The notes under the pieces were generated by a model. That model had not been told where the DNA came from, made no database searches, and worked only from the letters and a program-made list of their open reading frames with translations. 64,000 bases of DNA, taken from NCBI GenBank assembly GCA_037190145.1, contig JBBCJU010000005.1:186001-250000 (forward strand), in the 5' to 3' direction. Source of the stretch: 55-13 sp037190145 (GTDB taxonomy: Bacteria; Armatimonadota; Fimbriimonadia; Fimbriimonadales; Fimbriimonadaceae). A program made the translations under genes and the position numbers. Positions 25,079-33,478 of the stretch are shown here, piece by piece (position 1 is the stretch's first letter; every line of letters starts with the position of its first letter).

Positions 25079-25178
25079 AGGTTCCAAGGAACCTGTCCCA
25101 AAACAAAAGCCCCTAGGTTCCATGGAACCTAGGGGCTTTTGTTTAACAAACTCGCGATTTAGGTTCTCCAGAACCTAA
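25079..25178. repeat. Three AGGTTC-N4-GAACCT palindromes between kdsA and dsbD
   Basis: Three inverted repeats of the same core lie side by side: 25079-25094, 25115-25130 and 25161-25176. The middle one is embedded in a longer 44-base perfect palindrome. The same core appears again at 42359, 43042 and 43778 inside a coding region. They separate the convergent kdsA and dsbD genes. Confidence 0.85.
25101..25144. terminator. Bidirectional terminator: 44-base perfect palindrome
   Basis: A completely palindromic stretch, 22 bases on each side (25101-25122 against 25123-25144), with A-rich and T-rich ends. It can end transcripts from kdsA (plus) and dsbD (minus). The tip of the stem is the AGGTTC-N4-GAACCT core. 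Confidence 0.88.
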
Positions 25179-25181
25179 TCT

Positions 25182-27146
25182 TTACCGAGCGGCTACTCTA
25201 CTCTTTGACTCAAGAGCCGTTGTTAAAGCTCCAATGAACTGCTTCGCATCTTCAAGCGGCGGAACCTGTTGGTGAACTTTGAGTACCTCTTCTTCAGGAG
25301 TTACCATCGCATATACCGGAAGAGTCGAAACCTTTGTGAACTTCTGTTGGAGCTTAAAGTTAGCTTGATCCACAGGATTTCTGCGATCCGTATAAAGCTT
25401 AACTGTCACAAATTTTTGAAGTTCTGCCACTACCTCTGGCTTTGGAAAAACGTTTTCTTCAATCAATCGACAGTTCGTGCAATAGACACCCGTAAAGTCG
25501 ATGAAGATCAGCTTGTTTTGCTCCTTCGCTAGCTTCTTCGCTTCTTCAAAATCATCTAGCCAAACGACTGGCCCGGTCTGCTTGGAGTCGCGTCCAGGAT
25601 AAGGGTCCGGTGGCAGATAAGCGGTGAAAGTACCAAGGCTCTTTCCATCCAGAGCAGCCAGGCAGTAATAGCCTCCAATCAGGGTCGCTACCGCAAAGCC
25701 TCGACGCAGCCAACCAATCTTGGGTGTTCCCTCTTCCTTACCCAGCTTAAATGCACCAAACAGATACAGAGAAGCAATGATACAGGTCGTGGCCCAAAGA
25801 GAGAGGAAGACGGGTCTAGAAAGCAGTCCCCACTCTAGATATAGGTCTACATTTGACAAGAACTTCAGAGCGGCCGCAATCTCCAGGAATCCCATGAAGA
25901 CCTTAACCGTGTTCATCCAAGCGCCACTTCGCGGCAGCTTGCTCATAAACTGCGGGAACAGTGCCAGCAAGAAGAACGGAGTCGCAAAGGCGGTACTGAA
26001 TGCAAGCATTCCGATTGCCGGATAGAGATAGTCTCCGCCCGATGCCGCACCAAGCAAGGTTCCTACAAATGGGACAGTACAGGTGAAGCTCGTTAGGGTG
26101 AAGACGAAGCCCATCAGAAGAGGGCCGACAATGTTTCCTGCCGTGCGAGATTTGCCGCTTAGCTTAGTGACAACTCCAGCCGGCATCGCAAACTCTTTGC
26201 CCGTGAACAATCCCCAAGCCAAGGCCAAGAAGATTCCCGCAAGAGCAATGTTTACCCAGAGATTGGTTGCAATCGAGTTAACGCCATTTGCACCAACCAG
26301 GGCTGTAACAATGATTCCCAAAGCCGTAAAGGTGGCTACGATACCAAAGCTATAGGCGAAGGCACCCGTGTAGTTGGGCTTGTCATTTTCCGTTTTCTTC
26401 TTTGAAAAGAAGCTAACTGTAATCGGAATCATCGGATAGACGCATGGGGTGAGCAATGCAAGCAAACCCATAGAAAACGCAAACCAGATGAAACCGAAAA
26501 GTCCTGATGCCTTAGCATCCGATACCTGTTGTGAAAAGTCATCCACGGCACCAGCGGCGGGAGTCTCTTTCTTAGGTTCCGTTGTACCGGAATCTTTGCC
26601 TGCCCCTTCTTGTGGATCCTGTTTGGGAATATCGGTGGCAGCGACCAGTTTGTCCGCTCTCGCTTCTCCACCTGCCACATCAAATGTCAGCTTCAGCTCT
26701 TTGAACTGAGGCCGATCGCACATTGAATCATTACAAGCCTGTGAAGCGATGGTAATGGTGGCCGTTTGCTTTCCGCTAACTCCGTCCTTGATCTTGACGG
26801 GAATGGCGAATATCGCTTCCTTGGAGTACCAGCCCACTTCCATATCGAAGTTAGGATCATGGTGTCGAACAGGAGCTGGAGCCGCGATCTTCCCAACAAA
26901 CTCAAAAGGTTGCTTCTCGTCGATCTCGACCGAGGTGGGAAGAGGACCATCTGGGGTATCAAAAGAGTAGATGTGCCAACCCGGCTCAATCTGAACTTTT
27001 GCGAGGATACGAGTTGTCTCTCCGGCACGGATATCGCTTGACTCTAAGCTCACCGACCACTTGGCATACTCCTTCATCTGCGCAAAAGAGATGCCCACGG
27101 TCGCAAGTAATGCGACCAACGCCAGAATAATCCTCGACTTCACCAT
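25182..27146 (-). CDS. dsbD: DsbD, thiol:disulfide interchange protein
   Basis: About 654 residues; moves reducing equivalents from cytoplasmic thioredoxin across the inner membrane to periplasmic thiol proteins. Three domains are present. The periplasmic alpha domain has a QACNDSMCDRP Cys pair (about residue 140), the membrane core has LLTPCVYPMIPI and FTCTVPFVGTL with the two redox Cys, and the C-terminal thioredoxin-like domain has DFTGVYCTNCRLIEENVF. I place the start at ATG 27146, since GAAGGAAGA precedes it and a signal peptide (LALVALLATVGISFA) follows; the longer frame adds 12 residues. It is the last gene of the NIL-esterase-GT4-DsbD run on the minus strand, after a 58-base gap. Confidence 0.93.
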   Translation of the reverse strand: MVKSRIILALVALLATVGISFAQMKEYAKWSVSLESSDIRAGETTRILAKVQIEPGWHIYSFDTPDGPLPTSVEIDEKQPFEFVGKIAAPAPVRHHDPNFDMEVGWYSKEAIFAIPVKIKDGVSGKQTATITIASQACNDSMCDRPQFKELKLTFDVAGGEARADKLVAATDIPKQDPQEGAGKDSGTTEPKKETPAAGAVDDFSQQVSDAKASGLFGFIWFAFSMGLLALLTPCVYPMIPITVSFFSKKKTENDKPNYTGAFAYSFGIVATFTALGIIVTALVGANGVNSIATNLWVNIALAGIFLALAWGLFTGKEFAMPAGVVTKLSGKSRTAGNIVGPLLMGFVFTLTSFTCTVPFVGTLLGAASGGDYLYPAIGMLAFSTAFATPFFLLALFPQFMSKLPRSGAWMNTVKVFMGFLEIAAALKFLSNVDLYLEWGLLSRPVFLSLWATTCIIASLYLFGAFKLGKEEGTPKIGWLRRGFAVATLIGGYYCLAALDGKSLGTFTAYLPPDPYPGRDSKQTGPVVWLDDFEEAKKLAKEQNKLIFIDFTGVYCTNCRLIEENVFPKPEVVAELQKFVTVKLYTDRRNPVDQANFKLQQKFTKVSTLPVYAMVTPEEEVLKVHQQVPPLEDAKQFIGALTTALESKSRVAAR

Positions 27147-27204
27147 TCTTCCTTCGTAACTTCTTAAGAGGTTGGTTCCCATTCTAGTTCCCTAAGGCCC
27201 ATTT

Positions 27205-28239
27205 TCAACGTAAAACGGATCTGTACACGGCTTCAATACGCTCAGCCATTCTAGAGATGGTGTATTCAGCTTGCTGAACTTCCCTTCCTTTCTCTCCCAT
27301 TGTGACAAGATTGTCTAAACTACCGCTCATTTCACGCAGAATCGCCGCCAATTGTTTGTCATTGCCTCGCTCAAACAACCTGCCCGTTACCTGATCTTGG
27401 ACAACTTCGGGCAAACCACCAACGGCAGATGCCACTACTGGTTTCGCCATCGCCATCGCCTCAAGGATCGAATACGGAAAGGCTTCATCCCACACACTTG
27501 GGACGCAAACCAAGTGAACTTTATTCATGGCATTGGCAATATCTGGAATAAAGCCATGAAATGTAACGCGATCACTCACTTCTAATTCATTTGCCAGGCT
27601 TTTCAAGCTGTCTTCTGCGGGGCCGTTTCCGTAGATTTCGGCTCGAACACCAGGCACAGACGCCACAGCCCGCAAAAGGACATCCACCCCTTTTTCCTCA
27701 ACAAGCCTTCCAAAGCTACCTACCCGTAAAGTAGGTTCGAGGCAAGGAATTCCAGCGACCGAAGGTGGAGGTACGCCCGCCTTAGCAACAGTCATCATTT
27801 CAATTGGGATGCCTGAATCAGCAAGCTTTTTCTCTACAGCTTGTGATACGGGAATGATGTGATCAAAGAGCTTGATATATCGTTTAACCTTGGCCGGGGA
27901 CCAGGGCAAAACCAGGTGCCGAGTCATGATGATCTTGGCAGCACATGCCTTCCTCAAAGCCATGGCCGGCATCACAAAGTCTGGGCTAAAGTGAATATGA
28001 GCAATGTCAGGTTGTAGCTCTCTCCCAATTTTCAGATACTGCGAATAGGTTCTGAAAGAAAACTGACTCTTATTGCGAAACTGTCTTTGGCTGGAGGATC
28101 GCTCAGCCAACGGTGAGTTGGGTGGACACACAACCGTCACTTCATGCCCGCGATCCGTAAGCCCCTTATCCAGATAGCTGACATATCTTTCAATGCCACC
28201 CCAATCAAGCAAGGAGCTAGCGACCTGGAGAACCTTCAT
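27205..28239 (-). CDS. GT4-family glycosyltransferase
   Basis: About 344 residues from the ATG overlapping the upstream stop (ATGA at 28236-28239). The N-terminal GGIERYVSYLDKGLTDRGHEVTVV is the acceptor-side Rossmann fold, RVGSFGRLVEEKGVDVLLRA (about residue 176) opens the donor domain, and EAFPYSILEAMAMAKPVVASAVGGLPEVV (about 260) is the EX7E-type motif for the sugar nucleotide. It is a retaining enzyme of cell-surface glycan synthesis; donor and acceptor are unknown. The 4-base overlap with the esterase gene supports translational coupling. Confidence 0.92.
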   Translation of the reverse strand: MKVLQVASSLLDWGGIERYVSYLDKGLTDRGHEVTVVCPPNSPLAERSSSQRQFRNKSQFSFRTYSQYLKIGRELQPDIAHIHFSPDFVMPAMALRKACAAKIIMTRHLVLPWSPAKVKRYIKLFDHIIPVSQAVEKKLADSGIPIEMMTVAKAGVPPPSVAGIPCLEPTLRVGSFGRLVEEKGVDVLLRAVASVPGVRAEIYGNGPAEDSLKSLANELEVSDRVTFHGFIPDIANAMNKVHLVCVPSVWDEAFPYSILEAMAMAKPVVASAVGGLPEVVQDQVTGRLFERGNDKQLAAILREMSGSLDNLVTMGEKGREVQQAEYTISRMAERIEAVYRSVLR

Positions 28240-29129
28240 CCCAGGTTCTCGATCAACCACTTCCGATTATTCTCGACCATGTCTGGGTGCCAATCGTGCC
28301 CCCAATCATAGATGCTGAGATCTTTCTTTCCAGGAAGGGCTTCGAATGTGGCACGCACCGAATCGGGTCGACAAGCAGGGTCCTTAAGCCCAAGGGAAAC
28401 ATGGGTTGGCACCTTACATCGAGTCGCCTGATTCATCGTGTCGAAGTAGCTCAATGTATTCAGGACACGGGCTTCACCCAAAGGAATATTGTCCATAAAG
28501 TCTCGCAACTCCTTCAGGGGATAACGATATACGGTGTTGAGGATCGTCTCAGAGATGTCACTGAGAAACGGCATGTCTGCACAGACTGCCTTGATAATCG
28601 GGCAATGCGCTCCTAGCCAAATAGAAATGCCTGCGCCTTGGCTCATTCCCATCACTCCAATCCGTTCTTCATCCACCTCAATTTGCGCTTGTAGAACGCG
28701 AGCGGCGATAAAGGCATCCTGGAGCATTCGACGGAAAATCCAAGTTTCTGGATCGTCTGCACCTTCCGAGAAGTAACCACGATCTATGGCGTACTTCTCC
28801 TGGTGAAAAGCGCCTAGCCCATGAAAATTGAAGCTAAACGAAACAAAACCTTCCCGTGTCCCATATTGGTTAGGGAGCAGGGATTCCCTACCGTAAGGCG
28901 GCACCCACACAAAGCCTGGTAAACGCCTAGCTCCCTCTGGATACGCGATCCAGCCCTGAACTCGACCGGTCATACCCTGGAAATCAATTGTCTCTACCCG
29001 GAATCCAGGTAGATCATAGTCATTGCTCAGACTACGGTGAAAATCCAGCTTAACTGCATTGGCTTCTTCCGTCGTTTGAGCCCAGAAGGCATCAAAATCT
29101 TCCGGAACGTACGGCAGGTGATTGCTCAT
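28236..29129 (-). CDS. Acetyl xylan esterase-like alpha/beta hydrolase
   Basis: About 297 residues from the ATG of MSNHLPYVPEDFDAFW (29129), chosen because it overlaps the NIL gene's stop by ATGA; a longer frame adds 18 unlikely residues. The N-terminal DFDAFWAQTTEEA and IGVMGMSQGAG (Ser nucleophile in GMSQG, about 162) are typical of the AXE1 / cephalosporin-C deacetylase group. VSLGLKDPACRPD and GHDWHPD at the end supply the Asp and His. No signal peptide is seen, so it should act in the cytoplasm on acetylated oligosaccharides. The natural substrate is inferred from the family. Confidence 0.85.
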   Translation of the reverse strand: MSNHLPYVPEDFDAFWAQTTEEANAVKLDFHRSLSNDYDLPGFRVETIDFQGMTGRVQGWIAYPEGARRLPGFVWVPPYGRESLLPNQYGTREGFVSFSFNFHGLGAFHQEKYAIDRGYFSEGADDPETWIFRRMLQDAFIAARVLQAQIEVDEERIGVMGMSQGAGISIWLGAHCPIIKAVCADMPFLSDISETILNTVYRYPLKELRDFMDNIPLGEARVLNTLSYFDTMNQATRCKVPTHVSLGLKDPACRPDSVRATFEALPGKKDLSIYDWGHDWHPDMVENNRKWLIENLG

Positions 29130-29368
29130 GCACCGACGGCGCGCTGTAAGGCTTCCACATGCAAGCCAGTGGTCATCAGCCAAGCCGTGGCTCGGTGAAT
29201 CTCTTCGACCGCCCCTTCTACCTCAAGCTGAATCCAGCCAAAGTCCACATCGATATTGGCCTTCCGTACATTGAACTTCAGGTTTGGGAACTCACGACCA
29301 AGCTTCCAAAGCCATGGTTCACCCACGCTGTCTTTACCGGCAGTAATGTTAATATCAACGGTGGTCAT
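29126..29368 (-). CDS. NIL-domain protein
   Basis: 80 residues covering one NIL-type ferredoxin-like domain: VDINITAGKDSVGEPWLWKLGREFPNLKFN, then ANIDVDFGWIQLEVEGAVEEIHRATAWL, ending LHVEAL. NIL domains regulate methionine ABC transporters or accompany ferredoxins; stand-alone copies are common and may sense a small molecule. It is the first gene of the run leading to dsbD and overlaps the esterase gene by 4 bases. Start ATG at 29368. Confidence 0.75.
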   Translation of the reverse strand: MTTVDINITAGKDSVGEPWLWKLGREFPNLKFNVRKANIDVDFGWIQLEVEGAVEEIHRATAWLMTTGLHVEALQRAVGA

Positions 29369-29460
29369 ATCTTAGATTCGATATTACCGAACTTAGCCAC
29401 GTGTTTGGCTTAGATCCAAGGTTCTCGGGCCTAGAAGTCGAGTCGGCACGCCAAAACAAT

Positions 29461-29670
29461 CTACACCGCGACCTTAAGCGACTGGGATTTAGGGGGCGGG
29501 ATAGACATCCCTTTACTTTGGGCCGTCTCTATCCACAATTTGATAGCCTGGCGAATCCCTACCTCTGCTTCTTCGAAAGTATCGCCATCGCTAAAGCATC
29601 CCGGTAGATCCGGTACAGATGCTGTCCAACCATTTCCATCAGGCTCCACCAGTACTATATATTCGCTCAC
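29461..29670 (-). CDS. hicB: HicB-type antitoxin
   Basis: 69 residues from the GTG at 29668-29670 that overlaps the TAG stop of the broken hicA by one base. The HicB fold is clear: YIVLVEPDGNGWTASVPDLPGCFSDGDTFEEAEVGIRQAI, with the PDLPGC motif and an EA-rich helix. It is the short form without a C-terminal DNA-binding domain. In intact systems it binds and blocks the HicA ribonuclease. Here its partner gene carries frameshifts, so it may be a solitary antitoxin. A TTG three codons upstream is an alternative start. Confidence 0.85.
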   Translation of the reverse strand: MSEYIVLVEPDGNGWTASVPDLPGCFSDGDTFEEAEVGIRQAIKLWIETAQSKGMSIPPPKSQSLKVAV

Positions 29671-29856
29671 TACTTCCAACCTGCTTGTTTCATTATCTTA
29701 TGGAGCATCCCAGTTCGCACTTGATCACTGGGATGATGTCCATACAGAACGATAATCCCCGCACGATTCTCATGCAAGAAAACGCGGTGACTGCCGGACT
29801 GTCGGTCAAAGACCCATCCTTCTTTCTTGAGTCTAGCCTCACGTTAGCAGATTCAT
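29670..29856 (-). pseudogene. hicA: Broken hicA toxin gene
   Basis: A HicA-like protein can be read from GGATGG onward: KKEGWVFDRQSGSHRVFLHE and on to HKIMKQAGWK just before the TAG. The conserved GSHR with its catalytic His is intact. But the frame is broken upstream. The only fitting start, ATG 29854-29856 with an AGG site before it, runs into a stop after five codons, and two shifts (one base, then two extra bases near 29838) are needed to join it to the body. The gene is very probably dead, unless translation begins at the internal TTG. It precedes hicB as in normal operons. Confidence 0.75.
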
Positions 29857-29943
29857 CCTGCCTATTCCCTTTTGGTGTCGATACACTTTGGAATCTGAAT
29901 CCTCACAGATGTCGCTCTCGTATCTCGGGCTGAGGGACAAAAA

Positions 29944-30756
29944 ATGAACTCTGAACAGCAAGAGCTCTGGTCAATGATCCGCTCCTTTGATATTGATGGC
30001 GGACCTTCTTCCCTAACCTTTTCCAAACGACTAGCCCGAGAGAACGGCTGGTCACATGGATACGCCCAGCGCGTGATTGACGAATATCGAAAGTTCGTCT
30101 TCCTCTGTATGACATCTGGCCACAAATGCACTCCTTCTGATGAGGTGGATCAGGCGTGGCACCTCCATATGATCTACACCGAGTCTTATTGGTTGCGCTT
30201 TTGCGGGGAAATCCTTCCCCGCCCTCTCCATCATGGACCGACAAAGGGTGGGCAAGCAGAGGACGACAAGTTCGTCAACTGGTATGAGCGAACGAAGGAA
30301 AGCTACCGAATCTTCTTTAGGCAAGCGCCACCATCTGATATCTGGCCTAGCACTCACGATCGATTTAGAAATGCTACAAACTGGAAGCGGATTGATCAAT
30401 CTAGATTTTGGATGATTCCGAAGCTTGGTGCACCTAAGCTAGCATCCATCGCCAGTATTGCATCCCTCTTAGCCCTAAGCGGGATAGGATGCAGTTACTT
30501 CGCCCAAAGTGAGACCTCAACCATCGGCCCGATACTCATTGTGCTCTTAGTATTGGTGGTTATCATTTTGATTGCGGTCACATCAACTACGGATAGGCGC
30601 AAAAACGGAAATGAATCGGGTGGCTCGGGATGCTCAAGCGCCGGATCCAGCCCTAGTGGATGCTCATCGCACCACGACTCAAACTCCGATAGTTCTGGCT
30701 GCGGAAGTAGCGGTTGTGGCGGGGGAGGCTGTGGGGGCGGCGGTTGCGGAAGTTAG
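29944..30756 (+). CDS. Glycine-rich-tailed membrane protein (GRDP/DUF1399-like N-terminus)
   Basis: 270 residues in three parts. Residues 1-140 are a helical domain whose signature PSDEVDQAWHLHMIYTESYW matches the glycine-rich domain-containing family (the WHLHL.yT..YW motif), followed by RPLHHGPTKGG. Two membrane segments follow (IASIASLLALSGIGCSYF and IGPILIVLLVLVVIILIAV, about 165-215). The last 55 residues are almost only Gly, Ser and Cys (GCGSSGCGGGGCGGGGCGS). The function of the family is not known. The Cys-rich tail could bind metal or be disulfide-linked. It ends one base from the convergent gene. Confidence 0.78.
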   Translation: MNSEQQELWSMIRSFDIDGGPSSLTFSKRLARENGWSHGYAQRVIDEYRKFVFLCMTSGHKCTPSDEVDQAWHLHMIYTESYWLRFCGEILPRPLHHGPTKGGQAEDDKFVNWYERTKESYRIFFRQAPPSDIWPSTHDRFRNATNWKRIDQSRFWMIPKLGAPKLASIASIASLLALSGIGCSYFAQSETSTIGPILIVLLVLVVIILIAVTSTTDRRKNGNESGGSGCSSAGSSPSGCSSHHDSNSDSSGCGSSGCGGGGCGGGGCGS

Positions 30757-30757
30757 C

Positions 30758-31699
30758 CTAAGGTCGCCAAGTTTTAGCAGACTTGAACCTCAAGGTACAT
30801 CGAGGCTTCAGAGTTGACGTATTTAACAAAACGCCCGCTCCATACTCTGGCGATAAAGTCTTGTATTCCCAAACTAGCCCTATGCCGAATCGAGGATCGC
30901 CAATTGGTCTAGCGAGAATTTGGTAATTGCCAAGGGGAGCAGGATAGTGATAGCTTGCCTTCGTCTTCGGGTTGTAGAGGCTATCGGTGAAGGCAAAGAC
31001 TTCTTCTTCCCCAATGCTAAGCACCTTCCACATTCCTGGCAGCTCTCCAGATTTCTGTTCCCATTTGCGCCCCTTAGGATTCCACTGGAAGATCACACCT
31101 TTTGGAGTCTGCATGTATAGCTTCCCTGATCCGGACTCATAGAGTTCTCCCTTCCAAGTTGCAGTCTCCTTCCATGACCGAAGATTAAACGTCACAACTT
31201 TCTCAAGTGCTGAGAAGATCGCTACGCCATTGCTGATTCGATTCAAACCAGCCCCAATACCAACCGTATTGGGAAGCTCCGTTTGTCTTAAGAGTTTTAG
31301 CTTTCCGTTCTCTAGGCCAATTTCATAGGCATAGAACCGCACAGATGGGTCCAGGGCTGCATCCATGTTGTCCCAAGCCCAACACCACATCATGGATTTG
31401 CCGATGTCTGTAGCACTCTTAAATCTAAATGAGGGAGCATACAACCCCTGATAGTCTGGATAAGCCGGGTACGGGATCATAAGTCGATCTCCCGTTTTGG
31501 GATTAACGATGACATCACCCTCGCTTACAAAGCGATGCCCTTGGAAAGTTAACCCCTCTCGCCCTAAATCTGGAGGTGCAAAGTCGATGATCCGTTGGAC
31601 CATCTTTAAGGTCTTTGCTCCTTGCCTTACCTCCACAACTGGAGTTTGGCCCCGCCAATCAACGGTAGCACTGATAGCAATGGCAAGGAGCGTAATCAC
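30758..31699 (-). CDS. Secreted protein of unknown function
   Basis: 313 residues starting at GTG 31699. A short signal peptide (MITLLAIAISATVDW) is followed by beta-rich sequence with repeated Trp, Tyr and Gly, such as GLYAPSFRFKSATDIGKSMMWCWAWDN and GVIFQWNPKGRKWEQKSGELPG. This suggests a beta-propeller-like fold but no repeat family is certain. It lies downstream of dapL with a hairpin just before the start codon. I do not recognise a function. Confidence 0.6.
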   Translation of the reverse strand: MITLLAIAISATVDWRGQTPVVEVRQGAKTLKMVQRIIDFAPPDLGREGLTFQGHRFVSEGDVIVNPKTGDRLMIPYPAYPDYQGLYAPSFRFKSATDIGKSMMWCWAWDNMDAALDPSVRFYAYEIGLENGKLKLLRQTELPNTVGIGAGLNRISNGVAIFSALEKVVTFNLRSWKETATWKGELYESGSGKLYMQTPKGVIFQWNPKGRKWEQKSGELPGMWKVLSIGEEEVFAFTDSLYNPKTKASYHYPAPLGNYQILARPIGDPRFGIGLVWEYKTLSPEYGAGVLLNTSTLKPRCTLRFKSAKTWRP

Positions 31700-31700
31700 G

Positions 31701-31732
31701 AATCTCTAGACGAACAAGCCCATCTAGAGATT
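31701..31732 (-). promoter_or_regulatory. Hairpin between dapL and the next start codon
   Basis: A 10-base-pair perfect stem (31701-31710 with 31723-31732) ends one base before the GTG start of the secreted protein gene and 13 bases after the dapL stop. There is no U-tract on the minus strand, so it is not a classic terminator. It could attenuate transcription, protect the mRNA end, or hide the start. Confidence 0.5.
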
Positions 31733-31745
31733 TTCAGAAAAGATT

Positions 31746-32942
31746 CTAAACTCCGACGGGAGCAGGCACCAGACCAGACTCCTTGATGCGCCGAACCGCT
31801 TCTTGGAATCTAGACCCGTCCGTATCACCCATCAATGTGAGCGACATTCGTACATAGCCCTCTCCTTCCGTTCCATAACCATTGCCTGGAATCATCACAA
31901 TGTGAGCTTTCTTCAAAATCTCACCTGCGAACTCTGCACTGGTCATATCACTTCGAGGAACCTTTGCCCAAACGTAGAAAGCAGATTTGGGCTTCTCGAT
32001 CTTCCAACCAATCTCGTTGAGACCGTCCACGAGGAGATCGCGACGACGCTCATACATATCTAGCGTGTGCTTGTTATCTACATTTAGAAGAGCTTCTGCT
32101 CCTGCCTCAGCGATAGCTGGGAACTGCTTGCTGTCGATGTTTGACTTCATGCGCTGAAGGTTGTTCACAGCATCCGCATTACCTAGCGCAAACCCAAGTC
32201 GCCAGCCAGTCATGTTATACATCTTCGATAGAGAGTGGAACTCAATGGCAACATCCTTAGCGCCTTCGACCTGAAGTACGGTTGGATTCTTGTATCCATC
32301 GTAAGCAACTGTGGCATAAGCCATGTCGTTCACTAACAGAATGTCGTACTCGCGGCAGTACCGCACTAGATCGGCATAGAACTCGGTGGTCGCAATCGCT
32401 CCCGTCGGGTTGTTGGGATAGCAGACATAGAATAACTTTGCTCGCTTGGCAATGTCCGTTGGGATATCTTCGAGTACGGGCAGATAGCCATTCGCTTCGC
32501 GAAGCGGCACTTCATAAGCCTCTCCACCCGCCATCAAAGTGTTTACTTTGTAAACCGTGTAGCCTGGATTCGGCACGATGGAAACATCACCAGAATCGAT
32601 GTAAGCCCAGGCAAGGTGCGCAAGCCCTTCTTTGGAGCCAATCAGCTGCACAACCTCGGTATTCGGATCGACTTTGACCCCAAATTCTTTCTCATACCAG
32701 GAGGCTGCGGCGTTTAGGAAGGAATGCCACCCGCGAGGCGTTTCGTCATATCGGTGGGTAGCGGGCTCTTGAGCATGCTTGCAAAGAGCATCAATCACCG
32801 GTTGAGGTGTAGGAAGATCAGGATCACCAATGCCAAGGTCAATGATATCGGCTCCGCTGGCAATCGCTTCATTTTTGATGCGCGAAATCTCAGCGAAGAG
32901 GTAAGGCGGAATCATACTGAAGCGGTTGGAAGGTTGGGGCAT
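31746..32942 (-). CDS. dapL: LL-diaminopimelate aminotransferase-like enzyme
   Basis: A 398-residue PLP-dependent class I/II aminotransferase. The N-terminal GADIIDLGIGDPDLPTP, VCYPNNPTGA (about residue 170), and the PLP-lysine motif HSLSKMYNMTGWRLGFA (about 235) place it in the DapL / LL-DAP group. DapL converts tetrahydrodipicolinate directly to LL-diaminopimelate for lysine and peptidoglycan synthesis. Members of the same subfamily with other substrates exist, so the exact role is inferred. A TAAAGT box (32949-32954) lies 6 bases before the ATG with no ribosome site. Confidence 0.82.
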   Translation of the reverse strand: MPQPSNRFSMIPPYLFAEISRIKNEAIASGADIIDLGIGDPDLPTPQPVIDALCKHAQEPATHRYDETPRGWHSFLNAAASWYEKEFGVKVDPNTEVVQLIGSKEGLAHLAWAYIDSGDVSIVPNPGYTVYKVNTLMAGGEAYEVPLREANGYLPVLEDIPTDIAKRAKLFYVCYPNNPTGAIATTEFYADLVRYCREYDILLVNDMAYATVAYDGYKNPTVLQVEGAKDVAIEFHSLSKMYNMTGWRLGFALGNADAVNNLQRMKSNIDSKQFPAIAEAGAEALLNVDNKHTLDMYERRRDLLVDGLNEIGWKIEKPKSAFYVWAKVPRSDMTSAEFAGEILKKAHIVMIPGNGYGTEGEGYVRMSLTLMGDTDGSRFQEAVRRIKESGLVPAPVGV

Positions 32943-33004
32943 GCCTAAACTTTACCTGCCAAGTCACCTTCCTTTCAGGCTATCTCCCACCTCACCTCTA
33001 CAAC

Positions 33005-33475
33005 TCAGTTATCTGTTGTTTCGTGTCCAAGCAGGTGACGAACCGAATATATCTGCCCCGTATGATAAGCGCAGTGGAATGCCATATACCGAAGTGTGTA
33101 GCCCCAGGTCCAATCATCTCGGAAAGGATTCTGCGCATCTAAGTCAGGATTATCTGTCTGTAACTTCGTTTTGCAAAGTTCATGAATCCGACTGAACTCT
33201 AGAAAACTTTCTTCTGCATTCAAATCTAGCGCAATGGGCTCATCTACAACGACAGAGTAGTAACGAAGCTGGTGTTTTACTAATGGCGAATCGACCGCGC
33301 CTCCAAGAATATTCGTGGCCTCTCCATAACACATATGGGCGATCAGTTCCCCCACACTCAGCAAACGTGGATCAACCCGTCGCCAAACATCTTCATCCGG
33401 CATCCCAATCAGTGCTTCGCTGAGTTCCCAATGGGCCTCATCCAACGCTTTCAGAAGAAGTTCTAGCTCTGTCAT
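33005..33475 (-). CDS. DinB-like four-helix protein
   Basis: 156 residues of the DinB/YfiT-like superfamily, a four-helix bundle with three metal-binding His. IAHMCYGEAT near residue 44 and FHCAYHTGQIYSVRHLLG near the C-terminus carry the His positions. Family members include thiol transferases (bacillithiol- or mycothiol-dependent) and uncharacterised metal enzymes. It lies 3 bases from the alpha/beta hydrolase gene and probably shares its transcript. Start ATG 33475. Confidence 0.82.
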   Translation of the reverse strand: MTELELLLKALDEAHWELSEALIGMPDEDVWRRVDPRLLSVGELIAHMCYGEATNILGGAVDSPLVKHQLRYYSVVVDEPIALDLNAEESFLEFSRIHELCKTKLQTDNPDLDAQNPFRDDWTWGYTLRYMAFHCAYHTGQIYSVRHLLGHETTDN

Positions 33476-33478
33476 TTA

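Noticed and set aside
25079..25178. LexA-type operator sites
   Set aside because: The Gram-positive-type box is GAAC-N4-GTTC. Here the halves are inverted (GTTC-N4-GAAC) and half of the copies lie within a coding region, so an SOS operator is unlikely.
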